Position numbers and translations under genes: made by a program
Shown: positions 21,205 to 31,983 of the stretch, piece after piece
Layout of the letters: each line of letters starts with the position of its first letter
Position numbering within the stretch: position 1 is the first letter of the stretch
The notes under the pieces: generated by a model
The model's database searches: none
What the model saw: the letters and a program-made list of their open reading frames with translations, nothing else
What the model was told of the DNA's origin: nothing
From: Adiantum capillus-veneris
Taxonomy: Eukaryota > Streptophyta > Polypodiopsida > Polypodiales > Pteridaceae
DNA length: 64,000 bases
Direction of reading: 5' to 3'
Assembly (NCBI GenBank): GCA_014529385.2
Contig: CM043950.1
Location: 66,422,935 to 66,486,934, forward strand

Positions 21205-21466
21205 TGTAAAGTGTGAGCTTTGTCCTAAGGTGTGAGTTAAGGAGAGGAGAGTGGATTTATCCCACATACTGTGGAGCAAGGCTGTAGAGCTACTTAAAGC
21301 TCATTTCTTAAATCAATAAACAACAACTTCATTTTGCACTACATGCTTGTCTATAGTGAGCTTGTGCTAAGCTAAGTCAATACTCAAGATTGTGTTTATG
21401 AGTCCAAGCTAATCCTATCTTGGAACCTAATTCACTTGAGTGATTAGCACGGCCCAATTCCTAACA
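21205..21466 (+). repeat. Right LTR of the Gag-only Copia element
   Basis: 262 bases, same ends as the left copy, with a ~58-base internal deletion near the 3' side and about seven substitutions by eye. Confidence 0.9.
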
Positions 21467-21471
21467 AGCAT

Positions 21472-21610
21472 CTCATGAGATCATGCTTAAATAGACCAGC
21501 TTCTAAGATTTTGGCCACTTATGCTTATCATTAACTATTTATAAGCCTCGTCTTTCCAAAGCTTTCTTGGCTCCTCATTTCTACGACTACTCTTCTCAAC
21601 GTTGCTATTT
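21472..21610 (-). repeat. Dispersed family, copy 1, first segment
   Basis: From GACCAGCTTCTAAGATTTTGGCC to GTTGCTATTT this matches 61729-61870 (ACCAGCTTCAAAGATTTTAGCC...) with scattered changes. The match resumes at 24827, so a 3.2-kb block interrupts this copy. Confidence 0.7.
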
Positions 21611-24600
21611 ACTTGGTCTGATCCTTCTGTCGTAGTCAGATTAGGAGGCGGGGGGGGGCTCATCATGATGAGCAGCTGGCGATGGACGAGCGGGTGTGGA
21701 GGTGCCTGCTGGAGGACGTGCTGCTGAGGGTTCTAGCGCTTCATACCATGTGCAAGTTATGAGACCTGGGTCCTGGTGCTCCTGCGCCATGCCCCAAAAT
21801 GGTGGGTCAACAACGTCAATAGGAGTAGCTGTATTCGATGGAGGTGGAGCTGCCTTCCTCACGGTGCTTCTGTAGTGCATCAATGCATGGGTAGCACCGG
21901 AGGCCTTATGGTCCACTACTCTAGAGACGCACACTCTTTAGTGGTGTTCACCCTCTCACCAAGGCCACCAAGTATGTCTGCTGCCCATCTTCGATCAGTG
22001 ATCTTGCTCCGAGAGACTATTGGCATGAGCGAGAGACGACAATGCTGGTGGATTCCTCGTCTGGCATCTACCACCTCGTTGTCACGACTCGCTTTATCAA
22101 AGCTTACTTGGAAGTATTTGATTACAAGACCTGCTGGAAGGCTTGAAATTCACATTCCCTTGTGTAAGGCAAAGTTGGATAGGGCAACATTTCAAAACCA
22201 CAACAACTTCACATCATCACTGTGTACTGATCACGACGTGTTTGTGTTGAATGGGAGTCGTATTCAAGCTTCGGTCTAGACCGAAGCTTGGTGTCAATTG
22301 TGCTGCCATGTTGTCCTCGATATTCTAATTTGCATCACTGGATGTGCGTGTCAAAAAGTTTTGAGCCTGTAATGCGGATCGCGGATCCCGGACTAAATAG
22401 GTGCCCTAGGCTTTGTGTTGCCACTTAGAGGAGCAGCTCTGTGTTTTGTTAACAAGTGCACATAAGCTCCCAGTTTGGTTTGTGGGAAAGTTTTTAATAG
22501 CTCATTGCATCACGACAATTGGGATGTAAACACTCTTTCCACTCAAAGGAGCAGCAATGTGGCTTGCTGACCAGTGCAGACTCGCTCCTCTCTCTCTCTC
22601 ATGCAAAAATGGAATGGAATCACTGCTTATTTGATGTTGTAGTAGCTGACTCATGTCTGTATATTATCTCAAAAATTCCCATTAGAAATAAGTCAACTAT
22701 GTCATCATGAGCGCCTAGAGCGACAGAGGCTCTCTTTATCGACGACAGCTCATGGAGCGGCTCACCTGCAACCGATCAGCATCGTCGGCTTCATCAAAAT
22801 CTACCAGCAGAATACTAATTACACAGAGTAAGCTCTAATTACGTGAGCCTAGCAAGCTTCATCAATAACTATGATAAATCCAGCTATTGAAGCAGAGTAA
22901 GCTCTAATTACGTGAGCTTAGCAAGCTTCATCAATAACTATGATAAATCCAGCTATTGAAGCAACTTGATTGCAGTAACTTTCGATTTCCGTTGATCATC
23001 AAGTTGGAAGGTACTTCGGATGCTTGCCGACATGATAAGCACTCTCAAAGATTAGATATTTCGTGCGGTCAACCCATGGCATAGGTCTGTTCAAGTGCTA
23101 CTGAAACAGAAGATGTTAGATTCAAATCGATGATCAATTGGCCTAATCTGGAGTCGAATCACCAAAACTCATTGCCTTCGCAGGCCCATTCAACACATTT
23201 TTTTGTTGATGCTATGAGACTATTGGTAATGCAGACAATAGAAGTTCCTATCCTAATCGAGCCTGAAGAAAATGTCAATGTTGTTGTCGTTGGATCCTAC
23301 AGAAATGTTGAAGGAGTTGTAGCATTCAAAGGTTTTTCTACTGCAATTCTATTGAAAGATCACAACTCTCCCCTTACTGTTATATGTCAAGGTGATGCCT
23401 GTGCAGCAAGAAGGGTAGTGGACAAAGGCGGCTGTCATGTTTCGTCTATGGATGCGAAGCCCACCACCTTGTAAGACAAGGGACCGGTGTGGAGGCATAC
23501 ATGATGATGTCCCCTTGCTCCATCACCACTGCGAATTTTCCATAGGAGACCTTGCTAAAAGAAACGCTGGCGTTCTCTTGAAGGCCGTATTTGTTCTCCA
23601 GCCAAAAGCCAACCAAGCACACTGCTGGTCCCACAATACGAGGAGGTCACCTTCTACCACCCTAACACATATATGGAAAAATTAAATACAAGGAGATTTC
23701 TAGTTGGGGGCTCGAGGGAAGGGCATCGTTGATCTTTGCAGTACTTTGGCCGTATGCCGAATCCCCTTGAAGGCATATGGCACTGCCTTGGTTGACATGC
23801 ATGTCTGAAATTTCGTCTCTTGAAATGCATTGATTGCGGGATATACCCAACAAGGGACTGGGCCACGAAGCTCTGGCTCATTGGCTTTAGGATGCAAAGT
23901 GAGGGCACTTCTCGCAGTACGTAGGAGTCCGATACGTCTATGATGTAGAACATAAAGTTAGATCTGCTTCTCTTTAAGTTTAATCTATATCCTGCATCTT
24001 TTCTATTTGTCTTAACGTGTGTTTTATGTTTGACAGGGAGGACATATATTCACAACAGTGGACTTTTCAATTGCACAAGCGCGACATCAACTCGACAACA
24101 CTACAAGGTTCGTTATCAGTATCCAGCAATCCATGACTATGCGTTTGCTTAGCGCAACACATAAACGTTACGGAACAGAGCATGGCTTCCGTTTCTTATA
24201 TTTTGTGGAGAGACCACAGTGCTAGCTCTCCACCATACTTTTGTATGGCACCTCTGCATGACGTGCAATGTATACTTTGTAGTTTCAGTCTGTGACGTTT
24301 CATTGCAAGACGATATGTTTAACTAGTCACATTGCTTTTTTGTAGCTTGACTCAAACATTGTCCACCGGCTTGCACAATCGGATGACATTCGTACACGAT
24401 TATCAGGTCGGTAGCGTAGCTCATGTTTTATAGTCTGTTAATTGACTCTGCTTGATTGAGAATAAGATGGGTGTCTCAAAGATGGTTCCATGATTTAGAG
24501 ACTAAATGGTCGATATTACTAGGTTAAATGGTGCAATCTGCAAATAACTACCAAGGTAGGTTAAGTTGCAACCCTTTTGCTCAATTCAATTACCCTCTTT

Positions 24601-24826
24601 AGTAGCTCTTTGTCGTATATGGAGCACTCTCGGACACAACTTGCTTCTTCCCAATGCTCATCAAGTCCCAAGCTGAGCTATTATTGGTGCCTATCAATAG
24701 GTTCTACTCATTTCCTTGTGTCACCACAACAAAACCCAAGGCGACAACAATCACAACCAACTAACCAGCTGCGCTCCAAAATTTGTCAGATTATGTACGA
24801 CAAAGGCCCACCAAGCAAGACTAGTT
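21611..24826. other. 3.2-kb block interrupting the dispersed family; content unrecognised
   Basis: Copy 2 of the family has no equivalent of this block. Its edges read ACTTGGTCTGATCC at the left and, reverse-complemented, AACTAGTCTTGCTTGG at the right. These are only weakly alike, so short terminal inverted repeats are possible but unproven. Open frames inside (plus 21776-22279 with 167 codons; plus 23130-23474 with 114 codons; minus 21641-21934, Ala/Pro-rich) resemble no known family. A G run occurs near 21650. It may be a non-autonomous DNA transposon or ordinary DNA deleted from copy 2. Confidence 0.4.
22825..22962. repeat. Tandem duplication, two 69-bp copies
   Basis: AGAGTAAGCTCTAATTACGT through CCAGCTATTGAAGC is repeated back to back with one visible difference (GAGCCTAGC against GAGCTTAGC). 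The near identity points to a recent duplication. Confidence 0.92.
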
Positions 24827-26244
24827 GTTCTTCCAAATGGAAAACTTGTACATCTTGTATTCATCTACAAACTTTCTCATGGACTCTATCAAACCACAAA
24901 CACAATTTCTGAATGTGTCACTCCTCTTTGCGGCGGCAGGATCCCACAACTCCCTCCAAATCTGCATAATGATATCCCCTAATCTCCTAAATGCTTCATC
25001 GCTTACATCGTTCACCGACTCCTCCGTCTCGTCATCCATTGCTCACCTGCAGTTCATACATACATATGAAGATATTGTTATGTGAAATATAGCATACATA
25101 AAACTCAATTGCTAGACATTATTTATACAATACAATGCAGTAGTGGTTGCCTCAGCTTGATGCAATAATGACATATACTCATCGCCCATCTTTGGTAGCC
25201 TTTCATCATCGTCAACAATCACACCATCGCTTGCTTCGTCATCGCTGATAGTTTTCTCGATTGTGGGACTTGTAACGGTTATCTTCTTACTTACATAGCA
25301 AAAAACAACCCCATGTATTTGAGGAACAAAACATTGGCTAAGAGAATTAACTTTCACTTACCTCTCTAAGTCTTTCCAACGGGATGTAAGTTTGCTCTTG
25401 GTATGGAGTAATCCATGTTGATGAAGGATATCATCTACCACTACACAACATTTTGTGCAATGTACCCAAGAAATCATTTCCAAACCGATGCCATATGTGG
25501 AATCTCCAATACATTAACGCACGATTGAAGATATTGTTATGCGTCAAGAAAACGCGGCTCTCATCGTCATGCACTCCATAGAAACTATACAATTCTATAC
25601 GTTTGTTCATCTTATCCACAATTATGTTATGCTCTACTTTTTGGAAGTGGGACTCTCCATCATCCTTTAAACACTACCCAATGATACCTTCAAATGTTTG
25701 TAAGTTTTTTTGCCTCAATGCTCGACAAAACACATTTCTCTCATACGGATTGTCCTTATCTCACTTAGATAACTTTTTAGGTTTTTATTTATAGCAATAA
25801 GGGAGGTACTCAATATATGCATAACCATTTGAAAGTGCAAGTGAAACACACTACTCCCTCTCTCCACTCTCCACTGAGAAAATACCAGCTATTGTTTCTT
25901 TGTTTAGGAACTCAAGCACTTGATCTAAAAGGCTGATGTTTACATGTGCACGGCCTATAACTTTAGTGACACTAACTTCCATTAGCTTTTTGGGTTTCTT
26001 CCCATCCCTTTTACATTTCTCCTGGCTCATTAGTGCAGGTATCCCTTTCTTCTTAGCACACAACTGAGATCATTTTCTAATGGATTTCTCCTCTTTTGCG
26101 GTGGGTGAGCATGGTCTTCTACGATGCCTCGTGCTACGCTCTTGAGCCGCGCCATTGTGCCTACATAGGCAATACAAATTTATAACCATGCAACTCTTTG
26201 TCTCTCTTTGCCTGCCCCCCCCTCCCCCCCCCCCCTTTTTCCCT

Positions 26245-26285
<41 letters not shown>

Positions 26286-26540
26286 TTTATGTTCCCATTT
26301 GCGGCACACATGTATGGAATCAATGTTGGCAAAAAACCAGTACCTATTGTATTTTTCGATCACATTTTGGCCTATCCCATGGTTGGGACCCGGTGGCACT
26401 TAAAGCTCAGGCTCACCCTCCTCACCGACACAATTTTCACTCTGAAATCCAGACAATTTCAAACATTTTGCTGAGTCGCAGGCTTGCATACCGTGCACAC
26501 ATACGCTTGCATTTTTAAAACACTGCCCCTCACCGCACGC

Positions 26541-26573
<33 letters not shown>

Positions 26574-26870
26574 GCGCTGCGTCTCTCCGCCTTCCCGTGC
26601 GCACATCCTGCACTTCGCCACAATCCCCTCTTCCCTTGATCCCACCACCCCTTAGTGTCTCTCTCTCGGCGTGGTAGCCTACAGCTGTGCTCTCTCTCTC
26701 TCTCTCGTTTTCCACCTCCCAGCTCGGAGCAACAGCTCCTCAGCGCTTTTCGCTCTCGGCCTCGCATGCTTGCCCGTGCAAACATCACCAACCCTGCTTC
26801 CTGCTTTCATGCACATGTGCACACATACAGTCGCATGCTCTCTCGCATAGCAGCATGCACACATACTTGA
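24827..26870 (-). other. Dispersed family, copy 1, main part; minus-strand coding pieces of unknown function
   Basis: Several minus-strand reading pieces are conserved in the copy at 61.7-63.8 kb, so the coding strand is minus. A likely start is at about 26154 (MARLKSVARGIVEDHA). It is followed by KRRNPLENDLSCVLRRKG, then, after a phase change, SLLDQVLEFLNKETIAG (25851-26063). Next come a piece with HNNIFNRALMYWRF and FGNDFLGTLHKML (25431-25619), an acidic piece (25112-25357), and MDDETEESVNDVSDEAF with RKFVDEYK (24821-25039). Phase changes may be introns or mutations. I do not recognise the family. A multi-copy transposon gene is more likely than a host gene. Confidence 0.45.
26219..26284. 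repeat. C-run, (CT)n and (CA)n compound microsatellite
   Basis: Runs of C, then CT units, then about ten CA units. The same compound order recurs at 63389-63494 in the second copy of the dispersed family, there longer, so the microsatellite is part of the family. Confidence 0.85.
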
Positions 26871-27823
26871 GACGCTTGTTGCTTGCTAACCTCCTCACTA
26901 CGTTCATGCTCCCAACGCAGCCTATACCTCCTTATATGCACCCGACACACCTCCCCCCATCTGCCCCTTAAATGGCAACCAACACGTGCTCATGCTGCAG
27001 CCATTTCCATCGCTGCTCTCTGCCGGCTGTTGATGAGTTGCCTAGATAGCTGTATTGACTTGCGTGACGGTGCCAGTGTTAGAAAAGACCTGGGTATAGT
27101 GTATTTCAACCGGCTAAAATCATAAAATCCCGATTAGATTTTGAGCTTGCCTTGAAGAAAACCGGCAAATTTACACAATTTTTGATGTAAATACCGGCAA
27201 AAGCTTCAAATTTTACCTAAAACCGGATAGAATTTTTGGTTTGCCCTTATTTTTTTCAGTTAGGAAAAATGTACTTCCCTAGCCCTGCTTGCGTCACCAT
27301 TGACTTTTTGCCTTCCCTCGAACGGTAATAATCACCTCTAGATTCCCATTAACGATTTTTTAAAAAGGCCTACTCCTCCTGCGGCTCGTTCTATATTATT
27401 CTCATTTACTGGGAAGATTCGTCCCCTTATGCCGGGCCTCGCTAATATTTACCTTCTGTCAGGCCTCGTCAACACTTCAAAAGGTCATACCTCGAGGTTC
27501 GAACTCACACAGATTCCACCGACGAAGTTTTACAAACCTGCTATAGCCAACCCAACACCTCTGCAATGCTGCCTTTAAATAAGAAAAAAGATAATCGACC
27601 CTCAGCTCCCATGTGTGCGACCCCTCATGCTCTACTACCTCTCGCCTCACTGACGCCTCGCATCAGCTATCGTGCACCGTTGTGAGTGCTTTGTCTGCAC
27701 AACTTCACCTCCCCTCTAAACGCATCTTCCTCGATTCCATTTTTTTCTTGATTTTCTCCAACCGGGTACCCCCTACTTGGGGCTTTCCATTCTTTCAATT
27801 ATTTTTTCATGCTTCCCTTTGCT
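26871..27823. other. No recognisable gene
   Basis: Only short frames, rich in Ser and Thr. Around 27493-27503 GGTTCGAACTC resembles a tRNA B box, but no A box lies at the right distance. Nothing else stands out. Confidence 0.4.
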
Positions 27824-28382
27824 GAATATTATATAAATTAAATGGGCACATGCATCCCTTCGTGTCTAAAACTGATTTGAAGAGGCAAACATATCCAAAT
27901 AGGAGTACTACAAGGCACAAATGAAGGGGGAGTTGGTTCAAGGAGCCAATACCCCTCCTCCAATCCTGCCATCATCCTCTCAAGCCTGCATTGGAGGCCA
28001 GGGATGTTAAAGGCTGATGCGAGCTCCATGTTTTACACTGGAGCACGTTCAGGAGTCGACGTTGTGGGGAGGTTGGTATCTTGAGTGGTTCGAGCAAAGA
28101 GAATATTATATAAATTAAATGGGCACATGCATCCCTCTGTGTCTAAAACTGATTTGAAGAGGCAAACATATCCAAATAGGAGTACTACAAGGCACAAATG
28201 AAGGGGGAGTTGGTTCAAGGAGCCAATACCCCTCCTCCAATCCTGCCATCATCCTCTCAAGCCTGCCTTGCTCTTTGCTCGAACCGCTCAAGATACCAAC
28301 CTCCCCACAACGTCGACTCTTGAACGTGCTCCAGTGTAAAACATGGAGCTCGCATCAGCCTTTAACATCCCTGGCCTCCAAT
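27824..28382. repeat. A-B-A-B(inverted) rearranged repeat
   Basis: Unit A (166 bases, GAATATTATATAAATTAAAT to CTCAAGCCTGC) occurs in the same direction at 27824-27989 and 28101-28266. Unit B (112 bases) at 27990-28101 begins ATTGGAGGCC and ends GCAAAGAG. Its reverse complement lies at 28271-28382 (CTCTTTGCTC to GGCCTCCAAT). Each pair is nearly identical. Short reading frames here are mirror images and not genes. Confidence 0.92.
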
Positions 28383-28388
28383 GTAGAG

Positions 28389-28390
<2 letters not shown>

Positions 28391-28446
<56 letters not shown>
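28391..28446. repeat. (TC)n microsatellite
   Basis: 28 TC units, starting eight bases after the inverted B unit. Confidence 0.95.
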
Positions 28447-28449
<3 letters not shown>

Positions 28450-28525
28450 TGCCTATCCATTGATTATATGTGTATGCATGTGAGCAGTCAAACCCAAGGT
28501 TTACGCTCTCACTTTCTCCTATTTT

Positions 28526-28669
28526 GCGAGTAGGTCTTAATGAATGTTAACAATTATATGTCGTTTTTATTGTGTTTTAGTATAAAATTGTATTGTCCAA
28601 ATACACACATAATCACAAATGCTTTATGTGTTATGTCAGCCTAGTTAAACAACAAGTTAAAAGAATCAC
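28526..28669. repeat. Dispersed repeat, copy 2
   Basis: Matches 17571-17712 from GCGAGTAGGTCTTAATGA to AAAAGAATCAC. Sequence outside does not match, so the homology is a bounded block. Confidence 0.8.
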
Positions 28670-28812
28670 CATTAGGACTTACTGGGGTCCTTCTTGGGCC
28701 CTCTAAATTGGATACTTAGCGAAGTGCTTAAAATGCTAATGAAGGTTTGATCAAGCTGATGACATAGGCGTGAAAATACATATTTGCATTTCTTCTAAAA
28801 AGAAAATGGGTA

Positions 28813-29724
28813 TGTTAGCAACAAGCTAACTCAGATACCATTTTTTGGAGATCTCATTGTAAAAACATTTATTATTTTGATGAATCGGAAATATTGTAAC
28901 TCCTATTTTTCGGATAAACTTTGTAATTGATTAGTCGGGGCTACAAGCTTCCAGATTGTATCAACCTGTCCTTAGTTAGAGCTCCTAGACTATTAGTTTT
29001 GACCACCAAAAACCTTGGCTAAGGTATAAAAGTCAAATTTTGTAAGTTATTTTTAAGTTTTGGATAATGAAATACACAGCGTGAGCTAATGACGCTCACT
29101 TCTCTCCTTCTCGCACTTCTTACTCCTTTCTCATTTGTCACATTGCAGTCGCGTCTATTGCGTTGCAACCACATGTAAGAGCTCTACGTATTGACGTAAG
29201 CATTTCATGATATTTTGTAGCTTTTGGTGTCCCTGACCCGCGGCCTAATTTCATCATAAGTAGGAATTTACACTTTTAAATCAAAAACTAAATATAGGCG
29301 GGGTATTGGGACATCATTACTAAGCATTTAGATGCATTTTGGGTCGAAAACGACTAGGTCAAAATTCCATTGTTGTTAATAATCACGATTTTTGCACTTG
29401 ACCTCAAGTAGGATTTGAGACCATAAGCATGTGTGCTTAGGTCTCATAAACATGTCCTAGGATTTTTTTTTACGTTTGGATGTCATTTGATGCTGTAACA
29501 AATGTAATTTGTTTGTCGATGAGCGGTTAGCTTTTGGTGATTTCTGTCATTTGAGTGTAGCTTGAGTTAGCTGCAAGCTGTTTGTTGTTTTCAAAGAGAT
29601 TGACAATCTCTTGTAGCCTCTATGCACTAGTCAAATCAGCTTCATCCCATGGATTGATAATTATATTCGTGGTCCTCGCTACGTTTGCAATAAGATAGGA
29701 GTGAGGTTAGACACCCGTCCCACA
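28813..29724 (+). repeat. Left LTR of the 28.8-38.1 kb element
   Basis: About 912 bases from TGTTAGCAAC to CCCACA. GGTATAAAAG near 29018-29027 is a plausible TATA box; it is also present in the right copy as GGTATAAAAG. CACGATTTTTGC occurs at about 29387. Confidence 0.8.
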
Positions 29725-29747
29725 TTTGGTACCGCTGCCGAGGATTG
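29725..29747 (+). other. Primer binding site, Athila-like type
   Basis: TTTGGTACCGCTGCCGAGGA directly follows the left LTR. It differs by a few bases from TGGCGCCGTTGCCGGGGA, the primer site known from Athila-type plant Gypsy elements, and does not match the initiator Met tRNA sites of the other LTR elements here. Confidence 0.7.
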
Positions 29748-30279
29748 AAGAGACCTAAACTCGAGAAGACACGAGCGTCTTGTGAAGTTATCCTTTAACT
29801 TCTTATAGGATCTCCTACAGTAAAAACTTTCTTTAAGAAACCGCATAGCTTAAGATTGTCGTCTTTTGCTGTGTAGAGGTAGCTTGGAAGTAGAGGTACT
29901 TGCTGAGTGCCTTTAGGATTGTAGGATTGTAAAATTAGACTAGGGTTTTGAGAATGATTGACGGATGAGACAAGTCTCAAGATCAAAGCTCAAAAAACCA
30001 TAAAAGACAAGAAAACGAGTGTTTGTGGACACTTTCCACAATCCCACTGCAGTAGAACGTAGAAGTAGGGTAAGTAGATTCCGAGGTGGATTTCAAGACA
30101 TTGCTCTCTCCGAAAGAATCAACTGTGAGTTGTTATTTGAAGTTACAGAATTTCAGGTCTACGGCTAGAAATAGCACGAAAAGACTGCCAACCACTCAAT
30201 CCGACTGGAGAGCATACTTAAAAGTTGTATGAACCAGTGGGTAAGCTCAAGGACACATTGAGGTAAAAATTTCAAGAGT

Positions 30280-31310
30280 TTGCAAAAACTGTGATTATTT
30301 ACTTTTTCTTGACATTTTAGGCCAAACTAAGTTTTGACTTGACTTAGAAACTTAAAATAGCTCATGAAAAGACCGTCCAGTGAAAAAGTTAAAAAAAGTG
30401 TTCGTTTTAGGCCTAAAGTAAATAATCACAATTATTTACTTTCTGCTCAAAATTGACCAACATTGATACAAGAGACTCTATGCATGTATACAAACAACTT
30501 TTGTAAAGGACCATAGAATTTGGATCAACAAATTGACCAAAAACTGATTAAAAACTAAAGTCTGTATTGACTTTCGGGAACTTGAGTGTAAATCGAATTT
30601 TTTTTTGTTCAAACTCAATGAAACTTGATTCATAGGCTTATATTGATGTGATAGACATGTGTATATGCTCAGTTGACAAAAAAGATGCAAAAATTTATCA
30701 GAAGTAAATAATCACGATTATTTATATCTATCCTATTTTTCAACTTTTTTTGACCAAGTTAGCATACCACTAGTTTTACCATGTTGTAATAAGCCCATAA
30801 ATCAAATTTGGTAAGATTTGGATCATTGGATTGGAAATTGGGCCAAATTTGCAAAGTGAGTCACAGATACAAAATTGATGACCATTTGAATCAAAAATTG
30901 TCCAAACTTGATGAAACTTGGCTAGGGGGCTAAGTTGAGATACTTAATAGATCTTTGTCAAGATTGTGACAAAAACTTGCAAAAAAATAACTAGAGTAAA
31001 TAATCAGTGATTATTTACATCTGCTACAAAAATTGATAATCTTGCACATTTGAGTATACCACAAGGTTAAGCATATCAAGTAGACCACACAAATCAATTT
31101 TGGTGAAATTTAGATCACAAAAGTGAGACTTAAGCTAGATTCTTGAAAACCGAGTCTGCAAACACAAAACAATCGATAAAACTTAAACAAATTTTGCCCA
31201 AACTTAGTGAAACTTGTCGAGGGATCTTAATAAGTTGTATACTTGGCAAATCAAGCCAAAAAGTGTAAAAAATTGAGAAAAGTAAATAATCTTGATTATT
31301 TACTACTGCT
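30280..31310 (+). repeat. Degenerate ~287-bp tandem units, each with a GTAAATAATCACGATTATTTAC palindrome
   Basis: The palindrome-like motif appears at about 30417-30440, 30703-30725, 30993-31018 and 31280-31303, giving spacings of about 286, 290 and 287 bases. A half-copy lies near 30289. Between motifs, shared text includes TTGACCAA and GATGAAACTTG. The array sits in the leader between the primer site and gag. Confidence 0.75.
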
Positions 31311-31983
31311 ACACGGTGAAAGCGTGGTTTGGTGGTACAAAAAAAGGACCTATTTTACTTCTACCAATGAAAAAGTGGGGATTGGTAATTTTTTTGTAGT
31401 TTAGGTCAAAAATTTTCGGACCTTGTGTTTTTAGATTCATCTTTTGAAGATCTATCCATTGATATATAGTATGATAGGTAGTTTTTCATGTGACATGTAG
31501 AAATTGTAACTCAAAGATTTGTCAAAGGTGCTGTCAAGGACAGTCCTTTTTGTACCACCAAAGCATGCTTTTAGCCTACACAGAGACACCATTTTTGACT
31601 TTTGAACTTGTACAGTATTAGACCCACATAATACAAGGCCATTGGGCAACGTTGGATTCAATCGGATCCAAATTGGTATATGTTCACTCAGTTTTCAGGT
31701 TGCAGATTAGTCCTTTGACTTTTTGCAAAAGTAGAATCCGAAAGTCTCAACTGGTGACCCATATAACTCGATTTGAAGTGATACACCTAGACCAATCACA
31801 ATAGCTAGCAAAAACTATACAGTCTGTGTGAAAGAATAGCTAACTTGATTAAAATTGATACAGGAATCAGGTTGCAGACAAGGAATCGACAGCTCGACAG
31901 AAGTTGCAATCAAGTCAAGTGGAAGAAATTGACAACAAGTCAATCCGACAGTAAGTACTCTATCCAGGGCTTCACAAGTCTTT

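Larger units (their letters stand above)
18315..21466 (+). mobile_element. Gag-only Copia-type LTR retrotransposon (TR-GAG-like), 3.15 kb
   Basis: Terminal repeats at 18315-18634 and 21205-21466 begin TGTAAAGTG and end CCTAACA. The flanking five bases are AGCAT on both sides (18310-18314 and 21467-21471), a perfect target-site duplication. A primer site follows the left repeat and a purine tract precedes the right one. The only coding frame is an intact Copia Gag; integrase, reverse transcriptase and RNase H are wholly absent. Elements of this design move only if a relative supplies the enzymes. By eye the two terminal repeats differ at about seven of ~240 comparable bases plus one ~58-base deletion, so the insertion is not very old. 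Confidence 0.9.

Noticed and set aside
24821-25039. Acidic minus frame as an independent host gene
   Set aside because: It is part of a dispersed family with a second copy at 61.8-62.1 kb and lacks a complete gene structure.
27493-27503. GGTTCGAACTC as the B box of a tRNA gene
   Set aside because: No A box or foldable acceptor stem at the right distance.
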